Shown here: piece by piece, positions 1 to 10,233 of the stretch
Layout of the letters: every line of letters starts with the position of its first letter
How positions within the stretch are numbered: position 1 is the first letter of the stretch
Origin: Providencia zhijiangensis
Lineage (GTDB): Bacteria; Pseudomonadota; Gammaproteobacteria; Enterobacterales; Enterobacteriaceae
Direction: 5' to 3'
Length of the DNA: 64,000 nt
Assembly: GCF_030315915.2 (NCBI RefSeq)
Contig: NZ_CP135990.1
Coordinates: 2,666,001 to 2,730,000 of the forward strand
The notes under the pieces: generated by a model
Told to the model about the DNA's origin: nothing
The model's input: the letters and a program-made list of their open reading frames with translations, nothing else
The model's database searches: none
Made by a program: the position numbers and the translations under genes

Positions 1-163
1 GTCCATGTAGAGCATAATTAACATCCTTGTTGTTATTTAAAAAACAGCAAAGAAATTAAATTTAAAAATTTTTATAGTCAACTAAGTGTAAATATTGAAA
101 TTATAGCAATTATAATATTTATATAATTAAGAAAATAAGTTAGCACTGCTTTATTAATTAAAT

Positions 164-195
164 AAAAAAGACCAAAACATTTCTGCTTTGGTCTT
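164..195 (-). terminator. Rho-independent terminator of the pdh operon
   Basis: A 9-bp stem (AAGACCAAA at 168-176 pairing with TTTGGTCTT at 187-195) is followed on the minus strand by a T-rich run. It lies 32 bases past the lpd stop and ends the pdhR-aceE-aceF-lpd transcript. Bases 1-163 are AT-rich and hold no gene I can support. Confidence 0.8.
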
Positions 196-226
196 CAATT
201 CGCTTAATTCTTGCTAAAAAAGAAAA

Positions 227-1654
227 TTATTTTTTCTTTTTCGCTTTAGCGTTTGGTAAGTCAGTGATGCTACCTTCGTAGATCTCTGCTGCCATACCAA
301 TTGATTCGTACAGAGTTGGGTGAGCATGGATAGTTAATGCTAAATCTTCAGCATCACAACCCATTTCGATTGCCAGGCCGATTTCGCCCAGTAATTCACC
401 ACCGTTAACACCAACAACCGCACCACCGATAATACGGTTAGATTGCTTGTCGAAAATCAGCTTAGTCATACCTTCAGAGCAGTCAGATGCAATTGCGCGA
501 CCTGATGCAGCCCACGGGAATGTTGCTGTTTCGTAGCTGATGTTTTTCTCTTTCGCTTCTTTCTCAGTTAAACCAACCCATGCAACTTCTGGCTCAGTAT
601 AAGCAATTGATGGAATCACTTTAGGATCGAAGTAGTGTTTCAGACCAGAGATAACTTCTGCTGCAACGTGACCTTCGTGAACACCTTTGTGGGCCAGCAT
701 TGGTTGACCAACAATGTCACCGATAGCAAAGATGTGTGGTACGTTAGTACGCATTTGTTTATCAACATGGATGAAACCACGATCATCAACTTCAACGCCA
801 GCTTTACCTGCGTCTAAGTTCTTACCGTTAGGTACGCGACCGATAGCCACTAACACAGCGTCATAACGTTGTGGTTCAGCTGGCGCTTTTTTACCTTCCA
901 TTGAAACGTAGATACCATCTTCTTTCGCTTCAACAGCAGTCACTTTAGTTTCTAACAGTAAGTTGAATTTCTTGCTGATTTGCTTAGTGAATACTTTAAC
1001 CACGTCTTTATCCGCAGCAGGGATAACTTGGTCAAACATTTCAACCACATCAATTTGTGAACCCAGTGCATGGTATACAGTACCCATCTCAAGACCGATG
1101 ATACCGCCACCCATTACCAGCAGACGCTCTGGAACTTCTTGCAGTTCTAATGCATCTGTTGAATCCCAAATACGTGGATCTTCATGAGGAATAAATGGTA
1201 ACTGAATTGGACGTGAACCCGCAGCAATGATCGCATTATCAAAGTTGATAGTGGTGCTGCCGTTTTCGCCTTCAACAACCAGTGTATTCGCGCCAGTAAA
1301 TTTACCCAGACCGTTAACTACGTTAACTTTACGGCCTTTCGCCATACCCGCTAAGCCGCCAGTCAGTTGGGTGATAACTTTCTCTTTCCACAGACGCACT
1401 TTGGAAATGTCAGTTTTTGGCTCGCCAAATACGATACCGTGTTCAGCTAATGCTTTAGCTTCTTCGATAACTTTAGCAACGTGCAGTAATGCTTTAGAAG
1501 GGATACAACCAACGTTTAAACAAACTCCACCAAGAGTTGAGTAACGTTCTACCAAAACAGTTTCTAAACCTAAGTCAGCGCAACGGAATGCCGCAGAATA
1601 ACCTGCTGGGCCTGCACCAAGCACAACGACTTGGGCTTTAATTTCAGTACTCAT
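227..1654 (-). CDS. lpd: Dihydrolipoamide dehydrogenase (E3)
   Basis: E3 subunit shared by pyruvate and 2-oxoglutarate dehydrogenases and the glycine cleavage system; it reoxidises dihydrolipoyl groups with FAD and NAD+. The sequence shows the FAD-binding GAGPAG at residues 13-18, the redox disulfide in GGVCLNVGCIPSK (C45 and C50), an NAD-binding GGGIIGLE, and the catalytic HAHPT near residue 445. At 475 residues it is almost collinear with the E. coli protein. The start at 1654 (MSTEIK) was chosen because it matches the family N-terminus and has AGAGGT just upstream; a longer open frame to 1723 is not supported. It is last in the pdh cluster, separated from aceF by 205 bases with a palindrome, so it may also have its own promoter. 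Confidence 0.98.
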   Translation of the reverse strand: MSTEIKAQVVVLGAGPAGYSAAFRCADLGLETVLVERYSTLGGVCLNVGCIPSKALLHVAKVIEEAKALAEHGIVFGEPKTDISKVRLWKEKVITQLTGGLAGMAKGRKVNVVNGLGKFTGANTLVVEGENGSTTINFDNAIIAAGSRPIQLPFIPHEDPRIWDSTDALELQEVPERLLVMGGGIIGLEMGTVYHALGSQIDVVEMFDQVIPAADKDVVKVFTKQISKKFNLLLETKVTAVEAKEDGIYVSMEGKKAPAEPQRYDAVLVAIGRVPNGKNLDAGKAGVEVDDRGFIHVDKQMRTNVPHIFAIGDIVGQPMLAHKGVHEGHVAAEVISGLKHYFDPKVIPSIAYTEPEVAWVGLTEKEAKEKNISYETATFPWAASGRAIASDCSEGMTKLIFDKQSNRIIGGAVVGVNGGELLGEIGLAIEMGCDAEDLALTIHAHPTLYESIGMAAEIYEGSITDLPNAKAKKKK

Positions 1655-1831
1655 CATGACCTCTTTTTGTTTTGTCCAGCGGGGCCGCCGAATAAACGAA
1701 TTTTCCACTGGTAAAGTACACACCGCAAGCAGTTTACAGAATTGTTAACATCCTGAAAAGGCTGAATACGTGACGTAACTCCCAACCTTTCGTTGCAACA
1801 GCGAAAAACTCTGCCCCAGCCTAAATAAAAC

Positions 1832-1853
1832 AGACCGGTCAATTGACCGGTCT
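1832..1853 (-). terminator. 22-bp palindrome between aceF and lpd, likely terminator or attenuator
   Basis: A perfect 22-bp palindrome with arms AGACCGGTCAA and TTGACCGGTCT lies 6 bases past the aceF stop and is followed on the minus strand by GTTTTATTT. It could partially terminate aceEF transcripts while lpd is also read from a promoter in 1655-1830; independent lpd transcription is known in E. coli. No confident promoter boxes were picked. Confidence 0.65.
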
Positions 1854-1859
1854 TATTAG

Positions 1860-3722
1860 TTACATTACCAGACGGCGAATATCGCTCATCAGTTGTCCAA
1901 CTAAAGTGATGAAGCGCGCGCCATCAGCGCCATCAATCACACGGTGGTCAAATGACAGAGACATTGGCAGGATCAAGCGTGGAACGAACTCACTACCATT
2001 CCAAACTGGTTTGATAGAAGAGCGAGACAGACCCATAATTGCCACTTCTGGCGCATTCACAATTGGTGCAAAACCGGTAGTCCCGATACCACCTAAGCTA
2101 GAGATAGTGAAGCAACCACCTTGCATGTCTGCTGCAGTCAGTTTACCTGCTCGCGCTTTCTTAGACACTTCACCCAGCTCACGAGATAACTCCATAATGC
2201 CTTTTTTGTTCACGTCTTTGAAAACAGGAACAACTAAGCCATTTGGCGTATCTACAGCGATACCGATGTTGATATATTTTTTCAGGAACAGACGCTGTGC
2301 ATCTTCTGAAATAGAGCTGTTGAAGCGTGGCATTTCTTCCAGAGCACGAGCAACCGCTTTCATCACGAAGACCAGTGGAGTGATTTTCACATCCAGCTTT
2401 TTCTTCTCGGCTTCTTTGTTCTGCTGCTTACGGAACTCTTCAACTTCAGTGGTATCCACTTCTTCCATAAGAGTTACGTGCGGGATCATGACCCAGTTAC
2501 GGCTCAGGTTAGCGCCAGAAATTTTCTGGATACGACCCAGCTCAACTTCTTCAACTTCACCAAATTTGCTGTAATCAACTTTCGGCCATGGAAGCATACC
2601 CGGTAAACCACCGCCAGCTGCTGCTGGTGCTTCTGCACGTTTGATTGCATCTTTAACGTAAGCTTGAACGTCTTCACGTAAGATACGGCCTTTACGACCT
2701 GTACCTTTCACTTTCGCTAAGTTCACACCAAATTCGCGAGCTAAACGGCGAATAACTGGTGTTGCATGAATATACGCATCGTTCTCAACAAATTCATTTT
2801 TGCTATCAGCAGTTTTAGCTGGAGCAGAAGCTACTGGCGCAGCTGCTGGAGCTGCAACTGGTGCTGAAGCCGGAGCTGCAGTAGGAGCTGGCGCTGCACC
2901 CGCAACTTCGAAAGTCATAATCAGGGAACCAGTTTTGACTTTATCGCCAGTCGCAATCTTGATCTCTTTAACTGTACCTGCGAATGGTGCTGGTACTTCC
3001 ATTGATGCTTTGTCGCCTTCAACGGTGATTAAAGATTGCTCAGCTGTTACGGTGTCGCCAACTTTGACCATAACTTCGGTAACTTCAACTTCATCACCAC
3101 CGATATCTGGTACGTTAACGTCTTTGATTGCCGCTGCGGCTGGTGCTGCTACCGGTGCTGCTGGAGCAGAAACCGCTGCTGCAGGCGCTGCGCCCGCAAC
3201 TTCGAATACCATGATCAGCGAGCCAGTTTTCACTTTATCGCCAGTCGCAATTTTGATCTCTTTAACTGTACCTGCAAATGGTGCTGGCACTTCCATTGAC
3301 GCTTTATCGCCTTCAACGGTAATCAGAGATTGCTCAGCCGTGATTGCATCACCCACTTTAACCATGATCTCAGTGACTTCAACTTCATCACCACCGATGT
3401 CTGGTACAGCAACTTCTTTCAGTGCTGCAGCCGCAGGAGCAGCTGGTGCCGCCACTGGAGCAGCTGGTGCTGCTGGCGCAGATGCGCCTTCTGCTGAATC
3501 AAAAATCATGATTAATTTACCGGTAGTAACTTTGTCACCAACAGCAATTTTAATCTCTTTAACCACACCCGCTTGTGGAGATGGGACTTCCATAGACGCT
3601 TTATCACCTTCAACAGTGATGAGCGATTGCTCAGCTTCTACTTTATCACCAACTTTTACCATGACTTCGGTGACTTCAACTTCATCAGCACCGATATCTG
3701 GCACTTGGATTTCAATAGACAT
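1860..3722 (-). CDS. aceF: Dihydrolipoyl acetyltransferase (E2 of pyruvate dehydrogenase)
   Basis: E2 core of the pyruvate dehydrogenase complex, moving the acetyl group from lipoyl arms to CoA. Three N-terminal lipoyl domains are visible, each with the lipoylation motif EGDKAS (K41, K140, K238), joined by Ala/Pro-rich linkers. A peripheral E3/E1-binding domain follows at roughly residues 318-355 and then the catalytic domain with the HRVIDG motif (H593, D597). At 620 residues it is close to the E. coli protein of about 630. It starts 13 bases after aceE with GAGGT ahead of the ATG. The second and third lipoyl domains are nearly identical at DNA level. Confidence 0.98.
   Translation of the reverse strand: MSIEIQVPDIGADEVEVTEVMVKVGDKVEAEQSLITVEGDKASMEVPSPQAGVVKEIKIAVGDKVTTGKLIMIFDSAEGASAPAAPAAPVAAPAAPAAAALKEVAVPDIGGDEVEVTEIMVKVGDAITAEQSLITVEGDKASMEVPAPFAGTVKEIKIATGDKVKTGSLIMVFEVAGAAPAAAVSAPAAPVAAPAAAAIKDVNVPDIGGDEVEVTEVMVKVGDTVTAEQSLITVEGDKASMEVPAPFAGTVKEIKIATGDKVKTGSLIMTFEVAGAAPAPTAAPASAPVAAPAAAPVASAPAKTADSKNEFVENDAYIHATPVIRRLAREFGVNLAKVKGTGRKGRILREDVQAYVKDAIKRAEAPAAAGGGLPGMLPWPKVDYSKFGEVEEVELGRIQKISGANLSRNWVMIPHVTLMEEVDTTEVEEFRKQQNKEAEKKKLDVKITPLVFVMKAVARALEEMPRFNSSISEDAQRLFLKKYINIGIAVDTPNGLVVPVFKDVNKKGIMELSRELGEVSKKARAGKLTAADMQGGCFTISSLGGIGTTGFAPIVNAPEVAIMGLSRSSIKPVWNGSEFVPRLILPMSLSFDHRVIDGADGARFITLVGQLMSDIRRLVM
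2910..3415. repeat. Intragenic lipoyl-domain repeat in aceF
   Basis: Two direct copies of about 190 bp, roughly 2925-3115 and 3230-3415, encode lipoyl domains 3 and 2 and differ mainly at third codon positions; a more diverged third copy lies near 3520-3715. The peptide core [20 protein letters not shown] is identical in the two close copies. Confidence 0.8.
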
Positions 3723-3735
3723 TGATTATTACCTC

Positions 3736-6402
3736 TTATGCCAAACGTGGGTTAACTTTATCTGGGTTGATGTTGTATTTTTTAATCGCTTCTTCAACGA
3801 CTTTAACATCAATCTCACCACGTTTAGCCAATTCACCTAACGCTGCAACGATGACATACGTTGTATCCACTTCGAAGTGGTGACGCAGGTTCTCACGGCT
3901 GTCAGAACGACCGAAACCGTCAGTACCTAATACACGGTACTCAATTGCTGGAACATAAGTACGGATTTGTTCAGCGAACAATTTCATGTAATCAGTCGAT
4001 GCAACAGCTGGCGCATCATTCATAACTTGCGCGACATAAGGTACACGTGGCGTTGCTGATGGGTGCAGCATGTTCCAACGCTCACAGTCTTGACCATCAC
4101 GAGCCAATTCAGTGAATGAGGTTACGCTGTATACGTCAGAACCAATTCCATATTCCGCAGCCAAGATATCGGCAGCTTCACGAACGTGGCGCATCATAGA
4201 ACCTGAACCTAATAACTGCACTTTGCCTTTCTTGCCTTCGACTGAAGCCAGTTTATAGATACCTTTACGGATACCGTCTTCAACGCCTTCTGGCATTGCG
4301 TGCATGTGATAGTTCTCGTTCAGAGTCGTGATGTAGTAGTACACGTTCTCTTGTTTCTCACCATACATACGCTCTAAACCGTCTTGCATGATAACCGCAA
4401 CTTCGTAAGCGTAAGCTGGGTCATAAGAAATACAGTTAGGGATAGTCAGTGATTGAATATGGCTATGACCATCTTCGTGCTGTAAGCCTTCACCGTTCAG
4501 TGTTGTACGACCAGAAGTACCACCGATCAGGAAGCCACGAGCTTGTTGGTCACCTGCTGCCCACATTAAGTCACCAATACGTTGGAAACCAAACATAGAG
4601 TAGTAGATATAGAATGGGATCATCGGCAGGTTGTTGGTGCTGTATGATGTTGCAGCAGCTAACCATGAAGAGCCCGCACCCAGTTCGTTGATACCTTCTT
4701 GCAGGATCTGACCTTTAGAGTCTTCTTTATAGTAAGCAACTTGCTCACGATCTTGCGGAGTATATTGTTGACCTTTCGGGCTATAGATACCAATTTGACG
4801 GAACAGACCTTCCATACCGAAAGTACGTGCTTCGTCAGCGATGATTGGAACTAAACGCTCTTTGATCGAGTTGTTTTTCAACATGACATTCAGTGCGCGG
4901 ACGAATGCGATTGTTGTTGAAATCTCTTTAGATTGTTCTTCCAGTAATTGACTGAAATCTGACAGAGCTGGAATTTCCAGTTTTTCATCAAATTTAGCGC
5001 GACGAGCTGGTAAGTAACCACCCAGAGCTTGGCGACGTTCGTGCAGATATTTGTATTCTTCAGAATCTTTATCGAAAGTAATTAATGGCAGTTTTTCGAT
5101 TTGATCATCAGCAACTGGTACATTGAACTGATCACGGAAGTGGCGAACGCCGTCCATGTTCATTTTCTTAACTTGGTGAGCAATGTTTTTACCTTCTGCT
5201 GTTTCACCCATACCATAGCCTTTGATGGTTTGAGCTAAAATAACAGTTGGTTTGCCTTTGGTTTCTTGCGCTTTTTTGAATGCTGCATACACTTTCTTCG
5301 GATCGTGACCACCACGGTTCAGCGCCCAAATTTCGTCATCAGTCATATCTTTCACTAATGCAGCCGTTTCTGGGTAACGGTTGAAGAAGTGTTCACGCAC
5401 ATATGCACCATCGCGTGATTTAAATGTTTGATAGTCACCGTCAAGGGTTTCGTTCATCAATTGAACCAGTTTGCCGGTTGTATCTTTACGCAGCAGTTCG
5501 TCCCAACGGTCACCCCACATAACTTTGATAACTTGCCAGCCAGCACCACTGAAGATACCTTCTAATTCGTTAACGATTTTGCCGTTACCTGTTACTGGGC
5601 CATCAAGACGTTGCAGGTTACAGTTAATAACGAAGACTAAGTTATCTAACTTATCGCGAGTTGCGATAGTAATTGCACCTTTAGATTCTGGCTCATCCAT
5701 CTCACCATCACCTAAGAACGCATAAACACGCTGTGCTGAAGTATCTTTCAGACCGCGGTTATCCAAATATTTTAAGAACTTAGCTTGGTAGATAGCATTG
5801 ATTGGACCCAGCCCCATCGATACAGTTGGGAACTGCCAGAAATCAGGCATTAATTTAGGATGCGGATAAGAAGACAGACCGTTCCCACCAATTTCTTGAC
5901 GGAAGTTATTCATCTGCTCTTCAGTTAAGCGACCTTCTAAGAATGCACGCGCATAGATACCAGGGGAGATATGGCCTTGGAAGAAGACTAAATCACCACC
6001 GTCATTATTGTTATGAGCACGGAAGAAGTGGTTGAAGCAAACTTCATATAAAGTTGCGGAAGACTGGAATGATGCCATATGACCACCCAGTTCTAAATCC
6101 TTTTTAGATGCACGCAGAACGGTCATTACAGCGTTCCAGCGAATTGCAGAACGGATACGGCGTTCTAAATCCATGTTACCAGGGTATGCAGGTTCATCTT
6201 CAACAGCAATTGTGTTGATATAATCAGAACTACCAGATGCACCAGCGGCAATGTTAACACCGCCTTTACGTGCTTCGCTTAATACCTGTTCGATAATAAA
6301 CTGTGCACGATCAACACCTTCTTCACGGATGACCGATTCAATCGCCTGTAGCCAGTCGCGAGTTTCAATCGGATCCACGTCATTTTTTAACATATCTGAC
6401 AT
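3736..6402 (-). CDS. aceE: Pyruvate dehydrogenase E1 component
   Basis: Homodimeric thiamine-diphosphate E1 that decarboxylates pyruvate and acetylates the lipoyl arms of AceF. The TPP/Mg motif GDGEMDEPES lies near residue 230 and ends in the expected VFVINCN. At 888 residues the length equals the Enterobacterales E1 (887 in E. coli), and the N-terminus (MSDMLKNDVDPIETRDWLQA) is typical. It is followed by aceF after 13 bases. Expression is expected to be controlled by PdhR; the 178-base gap to pdhR contains a long hairpin. Confidence 0.98.
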   Translation of the reverse strand: MSDMLKNDVDPIETRDWLQAIESVIREEGVDRAQFIIEQVLSEARKGGVNIAAGASGSSDYINTIAVEDEPAYPGNMDLERRIRSAIRWNAVMTVLRASKKDLELGGHMASFQSSATLYEVCFNHFFRAHNNNDGGDLVFFQGHISPGIYARAFLEGRLTEEQMNNFRQEIGGNGLSSYPHPKLMPDFWQFPTVSMGLGPINAIYQAKFLKYLDNRGLKDTSAQRVYAFLGDGEMDEPESKGAITIATRDKLDNLVFVINCNLQRLDGPVTGNGKIVNELEGIFSGAGWQVIKVMWGDRWDELLRKDTTGKLVQLMNETLDGDYQTFKSRDGAYVREHFFNRYPETAALVKDMTDDEIWALNRGGHDPKKVYAAFKKAQETKGKPTVILAQTIKGYGMGETAEGKNIAHQVKKMNMDGVRHFRDQFNVPVADDQIEKLPLITFDKDSEEYKYLHERRQALGGYLPARRAKFDEKLEIPALSDFSQLLEEQSKEISTTIAFVRALNVMLKNNSIKERLVPIIADEARTFGMEGLFRQIGIYSPKGQQYTPQDREQVAYYKEDSKGQILQEGINELGAGSSWLAAATSYSTNNLPMIPFYIYYSMFGFQRIGDLMWAAGDQQARGFLIGGTSGRTTLNGEGLQHEDGHSHIQSLTIPNCISYDPAYAYEVAVIMQDGLERMYGEKQENVYYYITTLNENYHMHAMPEGVEDGIRKGIYKLASVEGKKGKVQLLGSGSMMRHVREAADILAAEYGIGSDVYSVTSFTELARDGQDCERWNMLHPSATPRVPYVAQVMNDAPAVASTDYMKLFAEQIRTYVPAIEYRVLGTDGFGRSDSRENLRHHFEVDTTYVIVAALGELAKRGEIDVKVVEEAIKKYNINPDKVNPRLA

Positions 6403-6445
6403 GGTGTATTCCTTATCTGTTATCTATTTTATATGGTTATGTGGA

Positions 6446-6498
6446 GCCTATCTTCCTGCCATTTTCTTCATGTTAATGAAAACAGCGGGAAGATAGGC
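6446..6498 (-). repeat. Long hairpin in the pdhR-aceE intergenic region
   Basis: GCCTATCTTCCTGC (6446-6459) pairs with GCGGGAAGATAGGC (6485-6498) through 14 bp including one G-U, enclosing an inner hairpin TTCAT/ATGAA (6467-6471 and 6476-6480). It lies in the transcript 43 bases before the aceE start and lacks a U-tract, so a role in mRNA processing or stability is more likely than termination. This is inference. Confidence 0.6.
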
Positions 6499-6580
6499 CC
6501 TGATGTAGTTGCCGCTTTATCTCTAACTAAGAGTACTCACAGTAATGTAGACGCAGCAGTCAGGATCTACACTACCAATT

Positions 6581-7357
6581 TTAAATCTGGTCTAGATCTG
6601 GATGTTGCTGTAAGCGACGTAGTGAACGCTCTCGGCGAGTCTGCTCACGTCCAATGTCCAGCAGCAAATCTTCAATAAAAGCAAGATGTCGATGAGACGC
6701 TTCTCTCGCTTTTTCAGGTTCCCTTGCGACAATAGCGGAAAAAATCTGTTCTCTATGCTCGCTTACTGCGTTGTACATCTCTTTACGGGTATATAGGAAC
6801 TCAAAATTCTGGCGGATATTTTGCTCTAACATAGGGATCATGCAACGTAGCAAATGTAACAGCACTACATTATGAGCAGCTTCCGTTACAATCAGTTGAT
6901 ACTGTAATACCGCATCTGATTCCGCGTTAAGATCACCACTTTTCTGAGCTGATTTAATCAACTCATAGCTTTGGCGAATACGCTCTAAATCTTCTTCCGT
7001 ACCACGTAATGCCGCATAGTAAGCAGCGATGCCTTCTAATGCATGACGCGTTTCAAGAAGATCTAATTGAGATTCTGGGTTACCAGCAAGTAATTCGGTC
7101 AATGGGTCACTAAAACTTTGCCACATCTGTTTTTGTACAAATGTGCCACCACCTTGACGACGAGATAGAAGACCTTTAGCTTCTAAGGTTTGAATAGCTT
7201 CACGCACTGATGGTCTTGAGACATCAAATTGCTTAGCAAGTTCACGTTCAGGAGGCAGCTTTTCGCCGGGGCGTAAAGTCCCCTCGAATATGAGATGCTC
7301 AAGCCGTTGCTCGATTACATCTGATAACTTTGGTTGGCGAATTTTACCGTAAGTCAT
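6581..7357 (-). CDS. pdhR: GntR-family repressor of the pyruvate dehydrogenase operon
   Basis: Pyruvate-responsive repressor. The N-terminal winged helix-turn-helix (residues 1-75, with [20 protein letters not shown] then SVREAIQ) is followed by a C-terminal all-helical FCD effector domain containing the conserved ETRHALEG and [10 protein letters not shown] segments. It is 258 residues against 254 in E. coli. It is the first gene of the minus-strand cluster ahead of aceE, with a consensus PdhR operator 52 bases upstream, so autoregulation is expected. Confidence 0.97.
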   Translation of the reverse strand: MTYGKIRQPKLSDVIEQRLEHLIFEGTLRPGEKLPPERELAKQFDVSRPSVREAIQTLEAKGLLSRRQGGGTFVQKQMWQSFSDPLTELLAGNPESQLDLLETRHALEGIAAYYAALRGTEEDLERIRQSYELIKSAQKSGDLNAESDAVLQYQLIVTEAAHNVVLLHLLRCMIPMLEQNIRQNFEFLYTRKEMYNAVSEHREQIFSAIVAREPEKAREASHRHLAFIEDLLLDIGREQTRRERSLRRLQQHPDLDQI

Positions 7358-7409
7358 AATCTGCCATTTTCATAGTGAGTAATTATTGATTATCTAGTAC
7401 CCAGTGTTA

Positions 7410-7424
7410 ATTGGTCATACCAAT
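7410..7424. promoter_or_regulatory. PdhR operator
   Basis: ATTGGTCATACCAAT matches the known PdhR consensus ATTGGT-N3-ACCAAT exactly, with the dyad extending one base each side (7409-7425). Its place just upstream of pdhR indicates feedback control by pyruvate-free PdhR. Confidence 0.9.
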
Positions 7425-7425
7425 T

Positions 7426-7957
7426 ATTTTATGGCTTAATAAAGTAACAAAGTATTCACTATCTGTCCATAAAGACCTTGAGCTAAATCATAAAATCCTG
7501 CAAGTTTTAACGGTTTATTTTAAAAAAAGCATTAATTAATAACCAAGCCTTGATTAAACAACACACAAATTTAACAAAAAATATGACTTTTTATGCCACT
7601 GAAATTAAAACTGAACCGTTACAGCTTACCAATTATTGCATGCATAATCACAAGATATGAATAAAAACTCAAGGAGTAAACATTGCGCATATTTTTATAA
7701 AAAAACGCCATGACCATAGTTAATGATTTGTTAAATTCATGGTTAGCAAAAATATACTTACGTAATTAATCATATGAAAACTGCATACCAATGGTAAAAA
7801 GTATCCCGTAAATATTCAGTACAATTCAATAATCATTAATGTGTGTTCAAAAGACTATGATATCTATGTAGTCATTCCTTTTTAGGGGGAAGACTTAAAA
7901 TCTATCGACCTCCCCCTTATCTTTGTAACCTCACGGTATAGCTTAAATCAGCTTAGA
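7426..7957. other. Non-coding gap between pdhR and nadC
   Basis: About 530 AT-rich bases with no open frame I can support. E. coli has aroP and ampE in this neighbourhood; no trace of either was recognised. The only clear structure is the GC-rich inverted repeat at 7884-7917 next to nadC. Confidence 0.6.
7884..7917 (-). terminator. Possible nadC terminator
   Basis: AGGGGGA (7884-7890) pairs with TCCCCCT (7911-7917), 40 bases past the nadC stop. The minus-strand side lacks a good U-tract, so termination efficiency is uncertain. Confidence 0.45.
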
Positions 7958-8863
<906 letters not shown>

Positions 8864-8948
8864 TTACTCCAAAATATGCACCCGTACGGATCTCAATTAT
8901 GCTAATCTTTCTTAATTACGGGTACTTACAAAAAGAAAAGAGCATACT

Positions 8949-9497
8949 ATGGATACTGATATGAAAATACATGATGGTTGGTTAAATAATGTGACTCATA
9001 TCCCTTCCCCACATCATGATGACCGCCCTGAGGGCGAAGAACCTTCACTTCTTGTCATTCACAATATCAGCCTTCCACCAGGACAGTTTGGTGGTTCTTA
9101 TATTAACCAACTATTTACTGGCACTTTAAATCCCGAAGAACACCCTTTTTTCGATGAAATTAAACATCTACGTGTTTCAGCTCATTGCCTCATCCGTCGG
9201 GATGGCGAAATTATTCAATATGTTCCTTTCAACAAGCGTGCATGGCATGCAGGGCAATCTAATTATCAAGGGCGAGAAAAATGTAACGACTTCTCTATTG
9301 GCATCGAGTTAGAAGGTACGGATTATGAAGCCTTCACTGAAGCTCAATATATAACTTTAGCCAAGCTCACTAAGTTACTGATAACTGAATTCCCGCAGAT
9401 CGAACAGAATATTACAGGTCATAGCGATATTGCTCCCCATCGAAAAACTGACCCAGGCCCTTACTTTGATTGGCGGCACTATAAAAACGCACTCTAA
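8949..9497 (+). CDS. ampD: 1,6-anhydro-N-acetylmuramyl-L-alanine amidase
   Basis: Cytosolic zinc amidase that removes the peptide from anhydromuropeptides during wall recycling; loss of AmpD derepresses ampC where ampR-ampC is present. The zinc ligands sit in VIHNIS (His38), TGHSDIAP (His about 157) and KTDPGP (Asp about 167). At 182 residues it is near the E. coli length (183). A start at 8961 (MKIHDGW) is also possible. ampE, normally directly downstream, is missing. Confidence 0.96.
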   Translation: MDTDMKIHDGWLNNVTHIPSPHHDDRPEGEEPSLLVIHNISLPPGQFGGSYINQLFTGTLNPEEHPFFDEIKHLRVSAHCLIRRDGEIIQYVPFNKRAWHAGQSNYQGREKCNDFSIGIELEGTDYEAFTEAQYITLAKLTKLLITEFPQIEQNITGHSDIAPHRKTDPGPYFDWRHYKNAL

Positions 9498-9543
9498 GCT
9501 TTCCCAATTAATAATTTTTACGAATTATCCGCCTATTATCTTA

Positions 9544-9571
9544 GCTAATGAGGGTAACCGCCCCCATTAGC
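9544..9571 (+). terminator. Hairpin downstream of ampD
   Basis: GCTAATG (9544-9550) pairs with CATTAGC (9565-9571), enclosing a GGG/CCC inner pair. It sits 47 bases past the ampD stop with only a weak pyrimidine tail (CCCTCTTCC). It may be a terminator separating ampD from ppdD. Confidence 0.4.
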
Positions 9572-9794
9572 CCCTCTTCCTGATATGCCTCTATTTATAT
9601 CAGTCTGAAAAACTCATTTTTATTAGAAAAAATATTCTTGGTATATTTTTGCGAGAACGCTCGAAATAAAATGAGACAACTCACCGTTTGCAAGAACATT
9701 TTACAAAGCCACTCGTAACCTGAATTTTCAATTCGTATTTTCACTAAAAAACTCTTTTATGATGCAGCCTCACACTATCAAGGAGGTTTTATTT

Positions 9795-10220
9795 ATGGAT
9801 CAGAAGGGATTTTCTTTAGTCGAAATCATGGTTGTTATTGCAATTATCTCAATACTCAGCGCCGTCGCTATACCGGGTTATCAAAGCTATATGCAAAGAG
9901 CCGCAATGACTGATGTACTACAAACGATCTTGCCTTATAAAAACAGTGTGGAACTGTGCAGCTTTAACCAAGGCCTTTTAGCCAAATGTAATTCAGGAAA
10001 AGAAGATATACCGAGCAATATAAAAGGAAAATATCTAAAACAGATTGATGCGAAAGCAGGCGTCATTACCTTTGTTGGTGACAAAACATTAACAGGTCTT
10101 ACGGGTATTTTGACACCCACTAACTCAACAGCCACATCACCATTTTCATGGAGTATCAGTTGCCAAGCTGATACTAATGCAGATCTAAAAAAACTTTGTG
10201 AAAAAACACTGAGCTTCTAA
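9795..10220 (+). CDS. ppdD: Type IV major prepilin-like protein
   Basis: Prepilin for a type IV pilus or pseudopilus. The N-terminus MDQKG-FSLVEIMVVIAIISIL has the PilD-type cleavage site (G5/F6), the invariant Glu at +5 of the mature protein and a hydrophobic helix that anchors and polymerises the pilin. Two C-terminal cysteines (near residues 120 and 131) probably form the D-loop disulfide. The start at 9795 is set by AGGAGG at 9781-9786; an in-frame ATG at 9759 has no such site. First of ppdD-hofB-hofC. In E. coli this set is usually silent; expression here is unknown. Confidence 0.93.
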   Translation: MDQKGFSLVEIMVVIAIISILSAVAIPGYQSYMQRAAMTDVLQTILPYKNSVELCSFNQGLLAKCNSGKEDIPSNIKGKYLKQIDAKAGVITFVGDKTLTGLTGILTPTNSTATSPFSWSISCQADTNADLKKLCEKTLSF

Positions 10221-10233
10221 TTAAGGGATTAAC

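Noticed and set aside
1843-2574. 243-codon open frame opposite aceF
   Set aside because: Shadow of the AceF catalytic domain; no independent start signal or known domain.
2800-3840. 346-codon open frame opposite aceF
   Set aside because: It is the antisense image of the Ala/Pro-rich lipoyl region; composition is low-complexity and aceF is certain.
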